Source: UBA1161 sp002311745
Lineage (GTDB): Bacteria; Planctomycetota; Phycisphaerae; Tepidisphaerales; Tepidisphaeraceae
NCBI GenBank assembly: GCA_050018415.1
Contig: JBEKAB010000012.1
Span: 1-64,000 of the forward strand
DNA: 64,000 nucleotides
Direction: 5' to 3'
The notes beneath the pieces are model-generated. The model searched no databases. It saw only the letters and a list, made by a program, of their open reading frames with translations, and was not told where the DNA came from. Positions 1-8,970 of this stretch are shown here, piece after piece; within the stretch, counting starts at the first letter, position 1, and each line of letters opens with the position of its first letter. A program made the position numbers and the translations under genes.

Positions 1-2
1 AC

Positions 3-137
3 GGGGGCGTCTCCACCAACAATTCCTTTGCCAACGGCGACACCAACGGCGACGGCAAGGTGGACGACACCGACGCCACCGTCTTCACCGCGCTCTACGG
101 ACTGGGCACCGGAGGAGCCAACGGCGTACTTCTGTAA
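3..137 (+). CDS. C-terminal end of a dockerin-bearing protein (partial)
   Basis: This is the last 44 codons of a gene that begins outside the window. The visible residues include DTNGDGKVDDTDATVF, an EF-hand-like calcium loop with the D-x-N-x-D-G pattern of a type I dockerin, followed by a short tail ending GVLL and a stop. Planctomycetes often carry such dockerin-like repeats at the C-terminus of large secreted proteins, where the partner cohesin is usually unknown. The rest of the protein cannot be seen, so its function is open. It converges on the regulator downstream. Confidence 0.7.
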   Translation, partial: GGVSTNNSFANGDTNGDGKVDDTDATVFTALYGLGTGGANGVLL

Positions 138-180
138 CGTTTGAAGAAACGGCGCTCCCGGCGCGGTGGCTTGCGAATCG

Positions 181-546
181 TTACTCGATGAGGCGATATC
201 CGACGCCGCGGACGGTTTGGAGCTGCCGGGCCCCGCTGCCTAGTTTGCGGCGCAACTTGAACACCTTGCACGTGATTGCTTTCTTGGGATCCCCGGAATC
301 TTTTGAGTCCTGCGGATCATGAAGATCCTGCGCGCTGAAGGTGCGAAATGGATGTGAGGCCAGCCGCAATAGCAGGCGGAACTGGGCGGCGGGGAGGTAG
401 ACGGTTCGCATTCCGATGCTGACGCAATAGCGTTCGCGCCACACCGTGATCTGGCCCACGATCATCGACTTGGCTTGCGAGGGATTGTGGCCGGCGGGCG
501 CGGCGCCGGGCGGAACCGCGTCCGTTGCGCCGGCGGATGGAATCAT
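181..546 (-). CDS. Winged-helix DNA-binding protein, OmpR/PhoB C-terminal type
   Basis: About 121 residues with one recognisable domain, a Trans_reg_C winged helix: the stretch FRLLLRLASHPFRTFSAQDL fits the first helices and LQTVRGVGYRLIE is the classic wing at the C-terminus of OmpR-family regulators. No receiver domain is present, so it would be a stand-alone DNA-binding protein or a decayed response regulator. I chose the ATG at 546 because an AAGGGA sequence lies about nine bases upstream; the frame is open further upstream to about 801, but that extension shows no domain. It is divergent from the LuxR-type gene at 822, with about 275 bp between them, so the two may share a control region. 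Confidence 0.6.
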   Translation of the reverse strand: MIPSAGATDAVPPGAAPAGHNPSQAKSMIVGQITVWRERYCVSIGMRTVYLPAAQFRLLLRLASHPFRTFSAQDLHDPQDSKDSGDPKKAITCKVFKLRRKLGSGARQLQTVRGVGYRLIE

Positions 547-821
547 TCTGGTGCGTCCCTTCGCCACAAGCCCCGTCCCAAATTGGAATCGTCGGTCGCC
601 GCGACAGTACGGATTTGCGGCGGGAAAAGAATCATTCCTATTCAGATGCCGCCGGTTTGGTTTGGGTTCGTTTAAGAGCTCGGGACGCCATGAATCGCCT
701 TGCGGCGATGCGGCGATGCACATCAAACTTTCACGCAACAACAACGCTCCCCTAATCACGGAGCAACATCGCCCGCGCCTCATGAAGAAACCCATAAACA
801 ATCGTCAAGGCCTCCGCCGCC

Positions 822-1658
822 GTGAACCCACATCTCAATCATCTTCGACTTATCGTGCGCACGATCAATGAACTGCACGCGTTGCCCGACAATTTCGCGC
901 AGCGTCGCGACCATCTGCTGATGCGGTCCTGCGACATCTTCGGTGCCCACCTGGGCGTGCTGGCCATCGGCCGCGAGATCGACGGCGGATGCGCCTTCCG
1001 CGCCAAGGGCATCGCCGGTCACTGCCAGGCCATGAGACGGGGAATCATCACGCAACTGCTGGGCGGCGGGCGTGGCGACGGCCTGTTGTCGCGCCTGCGC
1101 TCCCGAAGTGCGCGCTTGGCGACGGCGACGCGCCGCCAAATCATGGATGACGCCGAATGGTATGCCTCGGCTTTTTACACGACGCTGATCGCCGCCGAAA
1201 GATTGGACGATTCTCTGTGGTCCGTTTACCGTCCCGCCCCGGAATCGAGGGAGCTGGCGGTGATGGCCCTCTACCAAGCGTCGGGCGACGGTCCCGGCTT
1301 CGGCACCCGCGACGTGCACTTGTTCAATCTTTTGAACGACGGCCTGGACTGGTTGTACGATCCAGTGCTCGAGACTGCGGGGTGCGCCCACGAGAACGTG
1401 ATTCTGCCGCCCCGCCTCGATCGTTTGTTGACGTGCCTGATGTCGGGCCACAGCGAGAAACAGGCGGCGCGGCGGCTGAGCATCAGCCCGCATACGGTGC
1501 ACGCCTATGTGAAGGATCTATATCGCGCCCTGAACGTCAACAGCCGCAGCGAGCTGCTGGCGACGGCGTTCTCCTGGTCGGCCGGTTCATCGCGCGATCA
1601 CGCACACTCCGACGGCGAGTATGGGCCAGCTCTGGAGTACACCCGTCTGGGCACTTAG
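822..1658 (+). CDS. LuxR-type (HTH) transcriptional regulator
   Basis: A 278-residue protein whose C-terminal part (about 215-265) is a LuxR/FixJ helix-turn-helix: LSISPHTVHAYVKDLYRALN is the recognition-helix region, followed by NVNSRSELLA. The N-terminal 200 residues are alpha/beta and GAF-like in length, but I do not recognise a specific ligand motif, so the signal is unknown. The GTG at 822 is used because no in-frame ATG lies nearby and the frame N-terminal to the HTH is fully used. No clear Shine-Dalgarno is visible. It stands alone upstream of tRNA-Val. Confidence 0.75.
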   Translation: MNPHLNHLRLIVRTINELHALPDNFAQRRDHLLMRSCDIFGAHLGVLAIGREIDGGCAFRAKGIAGHCQAMRRGIITQLLGGGRGDGLLSRLRSRSARLATATRRQIMDDAEWYASAFYTTLIAAERLDDSLWSVYRPAPESRELAVMALYQASGDGPGFGTRDVHLFNLLNDGLDWLYDPVLETAGCAHENVILPPRLDRLLTCLMSGHSEKQAARRLSISPHTVHAYVKDLYRALNVNSRSELLATAFSWSAGSSRDHAHSDGEYGPALEYTRLGT

Positions 1659-1753
1659 CCGGAGCAGTTCCAAGGGTTTTGCCCTGCGCGTCCCGGTGGT
1701 GTCGCAATCTGACTTGAAGCCCGCGGCCGCCGGGGATAACATACAAAGCCTGC

Positions 1754-1827
1754 GGGCGATTGGCGCAGTTGGCTAGCGCACCAGCATGACACGCTGGGGG
1801 TCACAGGTTCGAGCCCTGTATCGCCCA
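1754..1827 (+). tRNA. tRNA-Val (GAC anticodon)
   Basis: A complete cloverleaf can be folded by eye. The acceptor arms are GGGCGAT and ATCGCCC with discriminator A. The D-arm is GCGC with loop AGTTGGCTA. The anticodon stem is CCAGC/GCTGG with loop ATGACAC, giving anticodon GAC. The T-arm is ACAGG TTCGAGC CCTGT. The CCA end is not encoded. An integrase remnant starts about 120 bp downstream, so the gene may have served as an integration site. Confidence 0.95.
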
Positions 1828-1948
1828 TGCAACGTAAATCCCGCCGAATGTTCGAGTTACATACCTGCCGACGGTCGGCAGTGCGGCACAGAATCCAAAA
1901 CGCAACCCGGTATTTACCGTTTTGCGCCCCACTTTGGAGGTGTCCGCC

Positions 1949-2098
1949 ATACCCCGTCTCACCCATTCCAACCCGACGTATCGCAAGCATCGCGCAAGCG
2001 GCCAGGCCGTCGTCACGATTGACGGCCGCTGCTTTTACCTTGGCCCTTGGAAAACCAAGTCCAGCAAAATCGAATACGACCGGATCATCGGCGAATGA
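1949..2098 (+). pseudogene. Phage-type integrase N-terminal remnant
   Basis: The translation reads PRLTHSNPTYRKHRASGQAV, then VVTIDG...FYLGPWKTKSSKIEYDRIIGE and a TGA. I recognise this as the N-terminus of the tyrosine recombinases common in planctomycetes (P-x-Y-R-x-H-R-x-S-G-Q-A, then YLG and EYDR). The expected tryptophan after GE is a TGA stop (positions 2096-2098), and the start codon position reads ATA. A good ribosome site (GGAGG, 1936-1940) is still present. Nothing of the catalytic domain follows. It lies just downstream of tRNA-Val, the usual position for an integrase. Confidence 0.65.
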
Positions 2099-2430
2099 CT
2101 TGGGCTTCCCTATGAATGGCTACCCTGGGTCAAGTCAGCAATCACTCTGATTCCATTTGATGTCACGGCAACTTCCCAGTCCGCCCACCTATGTTGCGAA
2201 TGGATGCTCTAGCGTTTTGTTACCGTTTTGGCTTTGCGAGACCCGGTCTTTGTGCGAGAAAAAACGACGGTAGAAGATGAATTGCGAATCGTCCGAAGTT
2301 TGGTAAAGTGCTGAAAATTCAAGGGATTCCTGAGCTTTTCGGCAGGTGTTCCAACTGGCCCAGAACCTATCAGCGGAAATCTGGAAAGCGTATGGACGAG
2401 CCAAGAAGCCTTGAGAAAGGGGACTCAACC
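2099..2430 (+). promoter_or_regulatory. Upstream region of the lipid cluster with a possible promoter
   Basis: No gene is visible in these 330 bases. A weak sigma70-like pair can be drawn: TTGCGA at 2282-2287 and TAAAGT at 2304-2309, 16 bases apart. It would lie about 120 bases ahead of the chosen start of the fused lipid synthase. This is pattern matching only. An alternative in-frame ATG at 2392 would shorten the leader. Confidence 0.25.
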
Positions 2431-5400
2431 ATGCGGGTTTTGACCAGGGAAAGCCAGGAGTCGGTGGTGGTCGGCGCCTTCCCTCAGCAAAGGACGATAG
2501 GCCAGGTGCTGAGACCGTGGTCATCCAGGAAGCCCCGCGATGAGGTTGATGGAAGGCAAAGCATCTCGCCTCAGGCAGAAGTGCAGGTCGGTCTGCAACA
2601 GCCTCCGGACGATCTGATCGGCGTGCTGTGTCACCACGCCAGGGAGCATCCGGATCAGCCGGCATTCGTTTATTTGCTCGACGGCCAGTCCGATGATGCC
2701 GTCCTGACATACGCACAGTTCGATCGACGGGCTCGCGCCGTCGCCGCTCGCTTGCAGGACATGGGCCTTGCCGGGCAGCGCGTGCTGCTGGCTTATCCAC
2801 ATGGCCTCGACTTCATCACGGGGTTCTTCGGCTGCCTGTACGCCGGTTGCGCGGCGGTTCCGACTTACCTGCCGCACCGGCGGACGCTCGATCGCTTTGG
2901 CGCTATCGTCGCTGACGCCGGGGCCCGTCTTGTCCTGAGCACCGCCCCCGCCGTGGCTCAGTACCAGGCCATGACCGGACTGGGAAGTGGGCAGACAGAA
3001 ACTGCCTCGCCGATCCCGTGGCTCGCCGCCGACGAAATCTCCGACGCATGGGCCGAGCGATGGAAGATGCCTGTCATCGCCCCCGAGACGCTGGCCATGC
3101 TCCAGTACACCTCGGGCTCGACCAGCCAGCCCAAGGGCGTCATGCTCAGCCACGCCAACCTGATTCACAACACCCGCGCCATCTACCAGGCGTTCGGGAT
3201 GGGCTGCGACACCGGCGTGTTCTGGCTGCCTACGTACCACGACATGGGACTGGTGGGCGGCGTCCTCGAGCCGATGTTCGCCGGCCTCACCAGCGTGCTG
3301 ATGGCGCCCGCCACATTCCTCCAGCAACCCATCGCCTGGCTTGCGGCCATCAGCAAATACCGGGCAACCATCTCCGGCGGGCCCAACTTCGCCTACGACC
3401 TGTGTGTTCGCAAGATCACCGACGAGCAGCGTGCCACGCTCGACCTCTCCTGCTGGAGCCTGGCCTTCATCGGCGCCGAACCCATTCAGCCCGAAACGCT
3501 CGAACGCTTTGCGGCCGCGTTCGCGCCCTGTGGCTTCAACTCCGCCGCTTTTTATCCCTGCTACGGTCTGGCGGAAGCGACGCTCATGGTCAGCGGCAGC
3601 GAGCGGGGCCGCGGTCTAACCGTCCGGGCCTTCCACGACACGGCGCTGACCGAGAACTGTGTCGAGTCCGTGCCTGACGATGCGAGCAAGGCTCGACGAT
3701 TGGTGTCGTGCGGAGCGGCGGTCGGCGATCTGCGCGTGGTGATCGTCGACCCACAGACTTGCACCCAAGCCGCCCCCGGCCGCGTGGGTGAGATCTGGGT
3801 TGCGGGAGCGTCGGTCGGCCAAGGGTACTGGCACAAGCCCGACCAGACACAACAATCCTTCAACGCCCATCTGAGCGACACGGGTGAAGGTCCGTTCCTG
3901 CGGACCGGAGACTTGGGTTTTGTGCTCGAGGGCCAGCTCTACGTCACCGGCCGACAGGATGATCTGCTCATCGTCCGCGGCCTGAACCATCATCCCCAGG
4001 ACTTGGAGGCCACGGCCCGCAAGAGTCATCCGCTGCTGGAAGCCGGCTTCGGGGCGGCTTTTGCCGTGGACGACCGCGGGGGCCAGCGCCTCGTTCTGGT
4101 GCAGGAGGTCACCCGCAACGGGGAGACGGATTTCACGCGGGTGCTGCAGGCGTGTCGCGAGGCGGTGCTCGATGAGCATGGCCTGGCACTGCATACGATC
4201 ATGCTGGTGCGCTGCGGCACGATTCCCAAAACCTCCAGCGGCAAGGTCCAGCGCCGCGCCTGCCGCACGGCGTTCGTGGCCGGCGAACTCAAAGCCTTGG
4301 CCGAAGACCACAGTGTGGCCGTCGAGAGCACCGGTGCCACCGCCGCCGTCACACCCGGAAGCCCCGGCGTCTGCGGTGCGGCGTTGTCCATCGCGCATGC
4401 CGCGCCGCACTTTCCACAATCCTTCGTTCTTGCCACCGTCTGCCAGCACGCCCTCGCCATAGGTGGCGCGGCTCTGTCCGAGGTGACGCCCGACACGCCG
4501 CTCACCGCCCTCGGCTTGGATTCGCTGCAGCGCGTGGAACTGGCCGCCACGTTGGAGAAGACCTTCGCCTGTCGCCTGCCCGACACCCAGTTCAACCCGG
4601 CGCAGACCCTGGGCGAACTGGCCCACGCCGTGCAGAAACACCTGAACGATCATTCAAGACTCGACGCTCTCGCCGGCCAGATCCCGCCCGCACACTACGA
4701 TTTTGTCCGATTCCCCGAGTACGATGAGTTGAAGCGTTACGAACGCATGCTGAGGGCTGTGGCCGGCGATAACCCGTATTTCCGCGTTGACCAGGGCGGA
4801 ACTTTTTCCGGGAGTGTCGCGCGCATGGAGGGACATGATCTGGTCAACTTCTGCGTCTACGACTACGTCGGCATGGCCCATGACGCGGAGGTCGCCGCCG
4901 CGGCCAAGGCCGCGGTCGATCGCTACGGCACCAGCGCGGGCGCGAGTCGGCTGGTCTGCGGCGAGAAGCAGGTGCATCGCGATCTGGAGCAGGCCCTGGC
5001 CGCGTTCCTGGGCACCGCGGCCGCGATCGTGTTTGTTTCCGGCCATGCCACCAACGTCACCACCATCGGCCACCTGCTGGGGCCGGAAGACCTGATCGTC
5101 CACGACGTCCTGGCGCACAACTCGATCATCCAGGGCGCCCAGCTTTCCGGAGCGACCCGTCGCGTCTTTGCCCATAACGACTGGCTGGCGATGGACGCGC
5201 TCTTGTCCGAAGTTCGCCATCGTTATCGCCGCGTGCTGATCGCGATCGAGGGTGTGTACAGCATGGATGGCGACTACCCCGATCTTCCTCGCTTCGTCGA
5301 ACTTAAGAAGAAACACAAGACGCTGATGCTGGTCGATGAGGCGCACTCGCTGGGGACCATGGGGCCGACGGGCCGGGGCATCGGCGAGCACTGGGGAATA

Positions 5401-5895
5401 GCCCGAACCGACGTCGATCTGTGGATGGGCACGCTCTCCAAGTCGCTGGCCAGTTGCGGCGGGTACATCGCCGGGTCGGCCGAGCTGGTCGAGTACCTCA
5501 AGTACACCGCCCCGGGATTCGTTTACAGCGTGGGCATGTCCCCGCCCAGCGCGGCGGCGGCGCTGGCGGCCCTGACCGTACTACAGGCTCAGCCGCAGCG
5601 CGTGGCCCGGCTTCGCGAGTTGGCGGCATTGTTCCTGAACCTGGCCAAAGAACGCGGGCTGAACACCGGCTCGGCTGCGGGCACGCCCGTGATTCCGGTG
5701 ATCGTCGGGAACTCGGTCAAGAGCCTCCGCCTGGCGCGCGCCCTGTTCGACCGCGGCATCAACGTCCAACCGATTCTGCACCCGGCCGTGCCCGAGCACT
5801 CCGCCCGCTTGCGCTTCTTCATCACCACCAATCACAGCGAGGCACAAATCCGCGACACCGTCAGCGCCATAGCCGACGAACTGACCAAGCTGTAG
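2431..5895 (+). CDS. Fatty-acyl-AMP ligase / acyl carrier protein / alpha-oxoamine synthase fusion (serine palmitoyltransferase-like)
   Basis: A 1154-residue three-domain enzyme. Residues about 50-640 are a fatty-acyl-AMP ligase: the ATP motif YTSGSTSQPKG near 226, then the FAAL signatures WLPTYHDMGLVGG, GGPNFAYDL, FYPCYGLAEATL and GLNHHPQDLE. A carrier domain follows, with the phosphopantetheine serine in LGLDSLQ at about residue 698. The last 390 residues are a PLP alpha-oxoamine synthase with DEAHSLG and the Schiff-base lysine in TLSKSL at about 1004. The likely reaction is activation of a fatty acid, transfer to the carrier, then decarboxylative condensation with an amino acid. Serine, giving 3-ketosphinganine, is my inference from the neighbours. 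Start at ATG 2431 has AAGGGG upstream; ATG 2392 and GTG 2308 are alternatives. First gene of a plus-strand cluster. Confidence 0.88.
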   Translation: MRVLTRESQESVVVGAFPQQRTIGQVLRPWSSRKPRDEVDGRQSISPQAEVQVGLQQPPDDLIGVLCHHAREHPDQPAFVYLLDGQSDDAVLTYAQFDRRARAVAARLQDMGLAGQRVLLAYPHGLDFITGFFGCLYAGCAAVPTYLPHRRTLDRFGAIVADAGARLVLSTAPAVAQYQAMTGLGSGQTETASPIPWLAADEISDAWAERWKMPVIAPETLAMLQYTSGSTSQPKGVMLSHANLIHNTRAIYQAFGMGCDTGVFWLPTYHDMGLVGGVLEPMFAGLTSVLMAPATFLQQPIAWLAAISKYRATISGGPNFAYDLCVRKITDEQRATLDLSCWSLAFIGAEPIQPETLERFAAAFAPCGFNSAAFYPCYGLAEATLMVSGSERGRGLTVRAFHDTALTENCVESVPDDASKARRLVSCGAAVGDLRVVIVDPQTCTQAAPGRVGEIWVAGASVGQGYWHKPDQTQQSFNAHLSDTGEGPFLRTGDLGFVLEGQLYVTGRQDDLLIVRGLNHHPQDLEATARKSHPLLEAGFGAAFAVDDRGGQRLVLVQEVTRNGETDFTRVLQACREAVLDEHGLALHTIMLVRCGTIPKTSSGKVQRRACRTAFVAGELKALAEDHSVAVESTGATAAVTPGSPGVCGAALSIAHAAPHFPQSFVLATVCQHALAIGGAALSEVTPDTPLTALGLDSLQRVELAATLEKTFACRLPDTQFNPAQTLGELAHAVQKHLNDHSRLDALAGQIPPAHYDFVRFPEYDELKRYERMLRAVAGDNPYFRVDQGGTFSGSVARMEGHDLVNFCVYDYVGMAHDAEVAAAAKAAVDRYGTSAGASRLVCGEKQVHRDLEQALAAFLGTAAAIVFVSGHATNVTTIGHLLGPEDLIVHDVLAHNSIIQGAQLSGATRRVFAHNDWLAMDALLSEVRHRYRRVLIAIEGVYSMDGDYPDLPRFVELKKKHKTLMLVDEAHSLGTMGPTGRGIGEHWGIARTDVDLWMGTLSKSLASCGGYIAGSAELVEYLKYTAPGFVYSVGMSPPSAAAALAALTVLQAQPQRVARLRELAALFLNLAKERGLNTGSAAGTPVIPVIVGNSVKSLRLARALFDRGINVQPILHPAVPEHSARLRFFITTNHSEAQIRDTVSAIADELTKL

Positions 5896-5983
5896 TGACG
5901 CACGCGCCGATCGCGCATCCGTGTGCGCGGTTGACCCGATGGAAGGGCAAGCCTCCGCCGCGACGAGAAACAGAGGGAGATGC

Positions 5984-6826
5984 ATGAGTCTGGTCCAATG
6001 CAATCAAGAAACAGCCTGGTATCGCCAACTCGGCGAACGGCTGAAGGCGCACTGGCGTTTTAAGCTGATGGCGACCGTGGTTATGACGATCAGTTTCTTT
6101 TCCGGTTACTTTCTCATTCTTTACTTTCCCGTTTTTCCTGTGACCGAGATGCCGATCACCGCGATAGATCGACTGGTCGGTTCCTGGCCTAACACCTTGC
6201 TCGTGTATATAACTCTCTGGATCTACGTTCCGTTAGGTTCATGGCTCTTGAACGACAAGCGAGAAGTTGTCGCTTACAGCAAAGCCCTCTGCGGACTCGG
6301 TATGGTGGGACTGGCGGTCTTCTTCTTTTGGCCAACGTCCGTCCCGCGGCCGAACATTGACGTGGCAGAGTATCCGGGTTTCAGGCTCTTGGTCGCGATT
6401 GACGAGCCGCGTAATGTCTTTCCGAGCCTCCATGCGGCCTTTGCCGTCTTCTCCGCCATCTGTATGGGGCGACTACTACGCCAACTGGGCGATCGTGGTC
6501 TGATTCGAGGACTGAATTGGTGCTGGTGCCTCAGCATCCTTTATTCCACGCTGGCCACCAAGCAGCACTTGGCCGTTGACCTGTTGGCCGGCACGGTGCT
6601 GGGCGCAGCTTGGGCTGGACTTTATCTGCGATTCTTCACCCGGCGTCGTGGCGGGATCGTTGGCGTTTTCAGCGCCTGCCCTGGTCGATCTACGCCGGCG
6701 ACCCCAATGGGGAGCCGCCACTCATCCACCTCTCGAATCCGCGCCATGGGTGAGGCTGTGCGCGGGGATGTTACGACCCCAACGCCCCATCGATATGATC
6801 TGGCAATCCATGACCGACAGCAATGA
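5984..6826 (+). CDS. PAP2/Aur1-like membrane phosphatase or phosphotransferase
   Basis: An integral membrane protein of up to 280 residues with about six hydrophobic segments. It keeps the PAP2 catalytic motifs: an RP after a helix (PTSVPRPNID), PSLHAAFA, and STLATKQHLAVDLLAG, which carries the histidine and aspartate of the third motif. The PSLHA and QHxxxD form is closer to the Aur1/inositol phosphorylceramide synthase branch than to bacterial PgpB. That fits a role in dephosphorylating or exchanging a phospho head group on a lipid such as ceramide. ATG 5984 follows AGGGAGA. The native reading ends near FFTRR (about 6640); the C-terminal 60 residues are an out-of-frame read-through of a broken GNAT gene copy, so the true C-terminus has been replaced. 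Confidence 0.8.
   Translation: MSLVQCNQETAWYRQLGERLKAHWRFKLMATVVMTISFFSGYFLILYFPVFPVTEMPITAIDRLVGSWPNTLLVYITLWIYVPLGSWLLNDKREVVAYSKALCGLGMVGLAVFFFWPTSVPRPNIDVAEYPGFRLLVAIDEPRNVFPSLHAAFAVFSAICMGRLLRQLGDRGLIRGLNWCWCLSILYSTLATKQHLAVDLLAGTVLGAAWAGLYLRFFTRRRGGIVGVFSACPGRSTPATPMGSRHSSTSRIRAMGEAVRGDVTTPTPHRYDLAIHDRQQ
6646..6753 (+). pseudogene. N-terminal fragment of the GNAT/ceramide-synthase-like gene
   Basis: Read in the frame starting TGG at 6649, this stretch gives WRDRWRFQRLPWSIYAGDPN followed by GEPPL, then drifts and stops at 6751. The intact gene downstream encodes WRDRRRFQRLAWSIYAGDLN then WVPPI. The nucleotide match is also obvious (CGTGGCGGGATCG, GTTTTCAGCG). It is therefore a decayed head of the same family, lying inside the 3' end of the phosphatase frame and just before the ABC transporter. 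Confidence 0.8.
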
Positions 6827-7763
6827 TTACGCCATTGTGGTCGAGGCACTGACGAAGCGTTACGGAGACCTGCACGCGGTCAACGACGTTTCGTTCACCG
6901 TCAGAAAAGGCGAAGTGTTCGCATTCGTCGGGCCCAACGGCGCGGGCAAAACCACCACCGTCGAGATCATCGAGACCATCCGCACGCCCACGTCGGGAAG
7001 GGTGAGCGTCCTGGGGATGGATGTCACGAAAAAGAAGCGCGACATCGTTCCCCGCATCGGCGTCCTCCCGCAGGGGTTCAGCTCGTTCGACCGGATCACG
7101 GTCAGGGAAAGCATCCAATACTACTCAAGGCTGTTCGGCTGCAAGAACACCGATGTCGATGCCCTGATGAACCTCGCGAACCTCAAGGACAAGAGCGATG
7201 TGCAGTTTAAGAAACTCTCCGGGGGCTTGAAGCAGCGGCTCGGAATCGCCATCGCGCTGGTGAACGACCCCGAGGTGGTGTTTCTCGACGAGCCGACCAC
7301 AGGGCTCGATCCCCACGCGAGGCGTGCGGTCTGGGACGTATTGCTGGGCTTGAAGAGCAAGGGGAAGGTCGTGTTTCTCACCACGCACTATATGGAAGAG
7401 GCGGAACTTCTTGCAGACACCGTGGCCATCATCTCCAAAGGAAAAATCGTCGCGACCGGCTCTCCGGACGAACTCATCGAGCGCAACGCGGACTACATGT
7501 GCCTCACGCTCAAGTCCGCGGACGCAAATGCCTTGGAAACGTTAAGGAAAATGAGCTTCGAACCGGTCCAAGACAACCGCAACAATATCAAGGTCCGGGT
7601 GAAGCACACCGAGGACGTCCGGGAGATACTAAGCGCCATCAAGGCCGCCGGCATGTCGCTGCCCGGCCTGGACGTCCGCAAGCCCAACCTTGAAGAGGTC
7701 TTCCTCAGCCTCACGGGCGAGGAACTCCGCGAGGGCGCCCCGGCGGACGGAGGCGCCATATGA
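6810..7763 (+). CDS. ABC transporter ATP-binding protein
   Basis: A 317-residue cytoplasmic ATPase of the DrrA/ABC-2 exporter class. Walker A is GPNGAGKTTT, the signature is LSGGLKQRLG, Walker B is VVFLDEPTTGLDP, and the switch histidine sits in TTHYMEEA. The C-terminal 100 residues form the extension common to this class. ATG 6810 is preferred over ATG 6795; neither has a strong ribosome site. Its stop overlaps the permease start by ATGA. In this setting it probably powers export or flipping of the lipid or glycolipid made by the cluster, which is inference from location. Confidence 0.9.
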   Translation: MTDSNDYAIVVEALTKRYGDLHAVNDVSFTVRKGEVFAFVGPNGAGKTTTVEIIETIRTPTSGRVSVLGMDVTKKKRDIVPRIGVLPQGFSSFDRITVRESIQYYSRLFGCKNTDVDALMNLANLKDKSDVQFKKLSGGLKQRLGIAIALVNDPEVVFLDEPTTGLDPHARRAVWDVLLGLKSKGKVVFLTTHYMEEAELLADTVAIISKGKIVATGSPDELIERNADYMCLTLKSADANALETLRKMSFEPVQDNRNNIKVRVKHTEDVREILSAIKAAGMSLPGLDVRKPNLEEVFLSLTGEELREGAPADGGAI

Positions 7764-8875
7764 CTCCACGCATCATCGCCGCCAATTTGGTGGTGAGGCT
7801 CAGAAGCTTCAGCCGCGAGAAGTCCGCGATGTTCTTCACCGTCGCGTTCCCGGTCATTTTGGTGCTGGTGTTCGGCGCGATCTTCACAAAGCCAGAACAC
7901 ATGAACTTCGACCTTCCCGTGCAGGACCTCGACCAAAGCACCTCTTCGGCGCAACTGATAAAAAGCGTGGCCGTCAACGGGGTGTTCAAGACAATCCCAA
8001 TTCCGTCCGACGCCCAAGCCATCCAATACGCCAAGGACCACAAACTGAATCTCGTCCTTGTCATTCCCCACGGCTTTGGAGAAATGCAAGCACGCAGGCT
8101 CTTACAGCGGGATGGCGACGCCTCGGTCGTCCTGACGTATATTTATGACCCCAGCTCCACTTCGGTGAAGACCAAATTACAATTCTTAGACTCCATGGTG
8201 GCGGCCGCCAATCAGAGGATGTCCGGAACACGGCCGTTCATTACGATGGCGGAGCAATCGATCCTTAACAAGAAGTACCGCTTCATCGAGTTCTTCGTCC
8301 CTGGAATCATCGCGATGGCGGTGATGACGTCGAGCCTGTCCGGCGCGCTGAACATAAACGCCGAATTACGACAGAAAGGGATCCTCCGGAAACTGGCCAC
8401 CACCCCGATCACCCGTGCCGACTGGCTGCTGTCGAACATTCTGTACCAACTGGTCCTTGCGGTCATTTCTACGACTTCAATACTGCTGGTGAGCTATGCC
8501 GTGTTCGACGTCAGGCTATCGATCAACGGCTGGCTCCCGGTGTACCTGGTGCTCGAGGTCTTCGTGTTTGTCGGCATCGGCATGATGCTCACGCCCATCG
8601 CCAAAGAGGCCGAGAGCGCCGCCGCGGCGGCCAACGCCTTCCTGTTTCCGATGATGTTCCTCTCAGGAACCTTCTTCCCCGTCGAGATGATGCCGGGATT
8701 CCTTCAGAAGTTCGCCAGAATCCTTCCCCTGTATTACGTGAACGAGGGGCTCCGGGCATCCATGATATTCATTGACAACATGGCCGCGGTGAGATGCGCC
8801 GCGATCACCGGGGGAGTCGCGGCAGCGGTCTTTGCCGCAGGCGCCCTGGTGACCCGATGGGATCGTGGGGCTTGA
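7760..8875 (+). CDS. ABC-2 type permease
   Basis: A 371-residue membrane protein with one N-terminal helix (FPVILVLVFGAIF), a long extracytoplasmic domain of about 150 residues, then five or six helices, the plan of ABC-2/DrrB exporters. The segment SLSGALNINAELRQKGILRK fits the coupling region and MMFLSGTFFPVEMMP is the conserved late loop. GGAGG at 7749-7753 precedes the ATG, which overlaps the ATPase stop. The two subunits together make one exporter. Confidence 0.88.
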   Translation: MTPRIIAANLVVRLRSFSREKSAMFFTVAFPVILVLVFGAIFTKPEHMNFDLPVQDLDQSTSSAQLIKSVAVNGVFKTIPIPSDAQAIQYAKDHKLNLVLVIPHGFGEMQARRLLQRDGDASVVLTYIYDPSSTSVKTKLQFLDSMVAAANQRMSGTRPFITMAEQSILNKKYRFIEFFVPGIIAMAVMTSSLSGALNINAELRQKGILRKLATTPITRADWLLSNILYQLVLAVISTTSILLVSYAVFDVRLSINGWLPVYLVLEVFVFVGIGMMLTPIAKEAESAAAAANAFLFPMMFLSGTFFPVEMMPGFLQKFARILPLYYVNEGLRASMIFIDNMAAVRCAAITGGVAAAVFAAGALVTRWDRGA

Positions 8876-8970
8876 CAGCACATCGCGTTCGGTGTGCTGT
8901 TAGTCAGTCGCCGGTGTCGGTCCATCACTCTGATCCGGTATGTGATTCAAGCAACGGTGCAACGGCGATC

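Noticed and set aside
1786..2150. Short frames covering tRNA-Val and the integrase remnant
   Set aside because: They overlap the tRNA or run in frames other than the recognisable integrase sequence.
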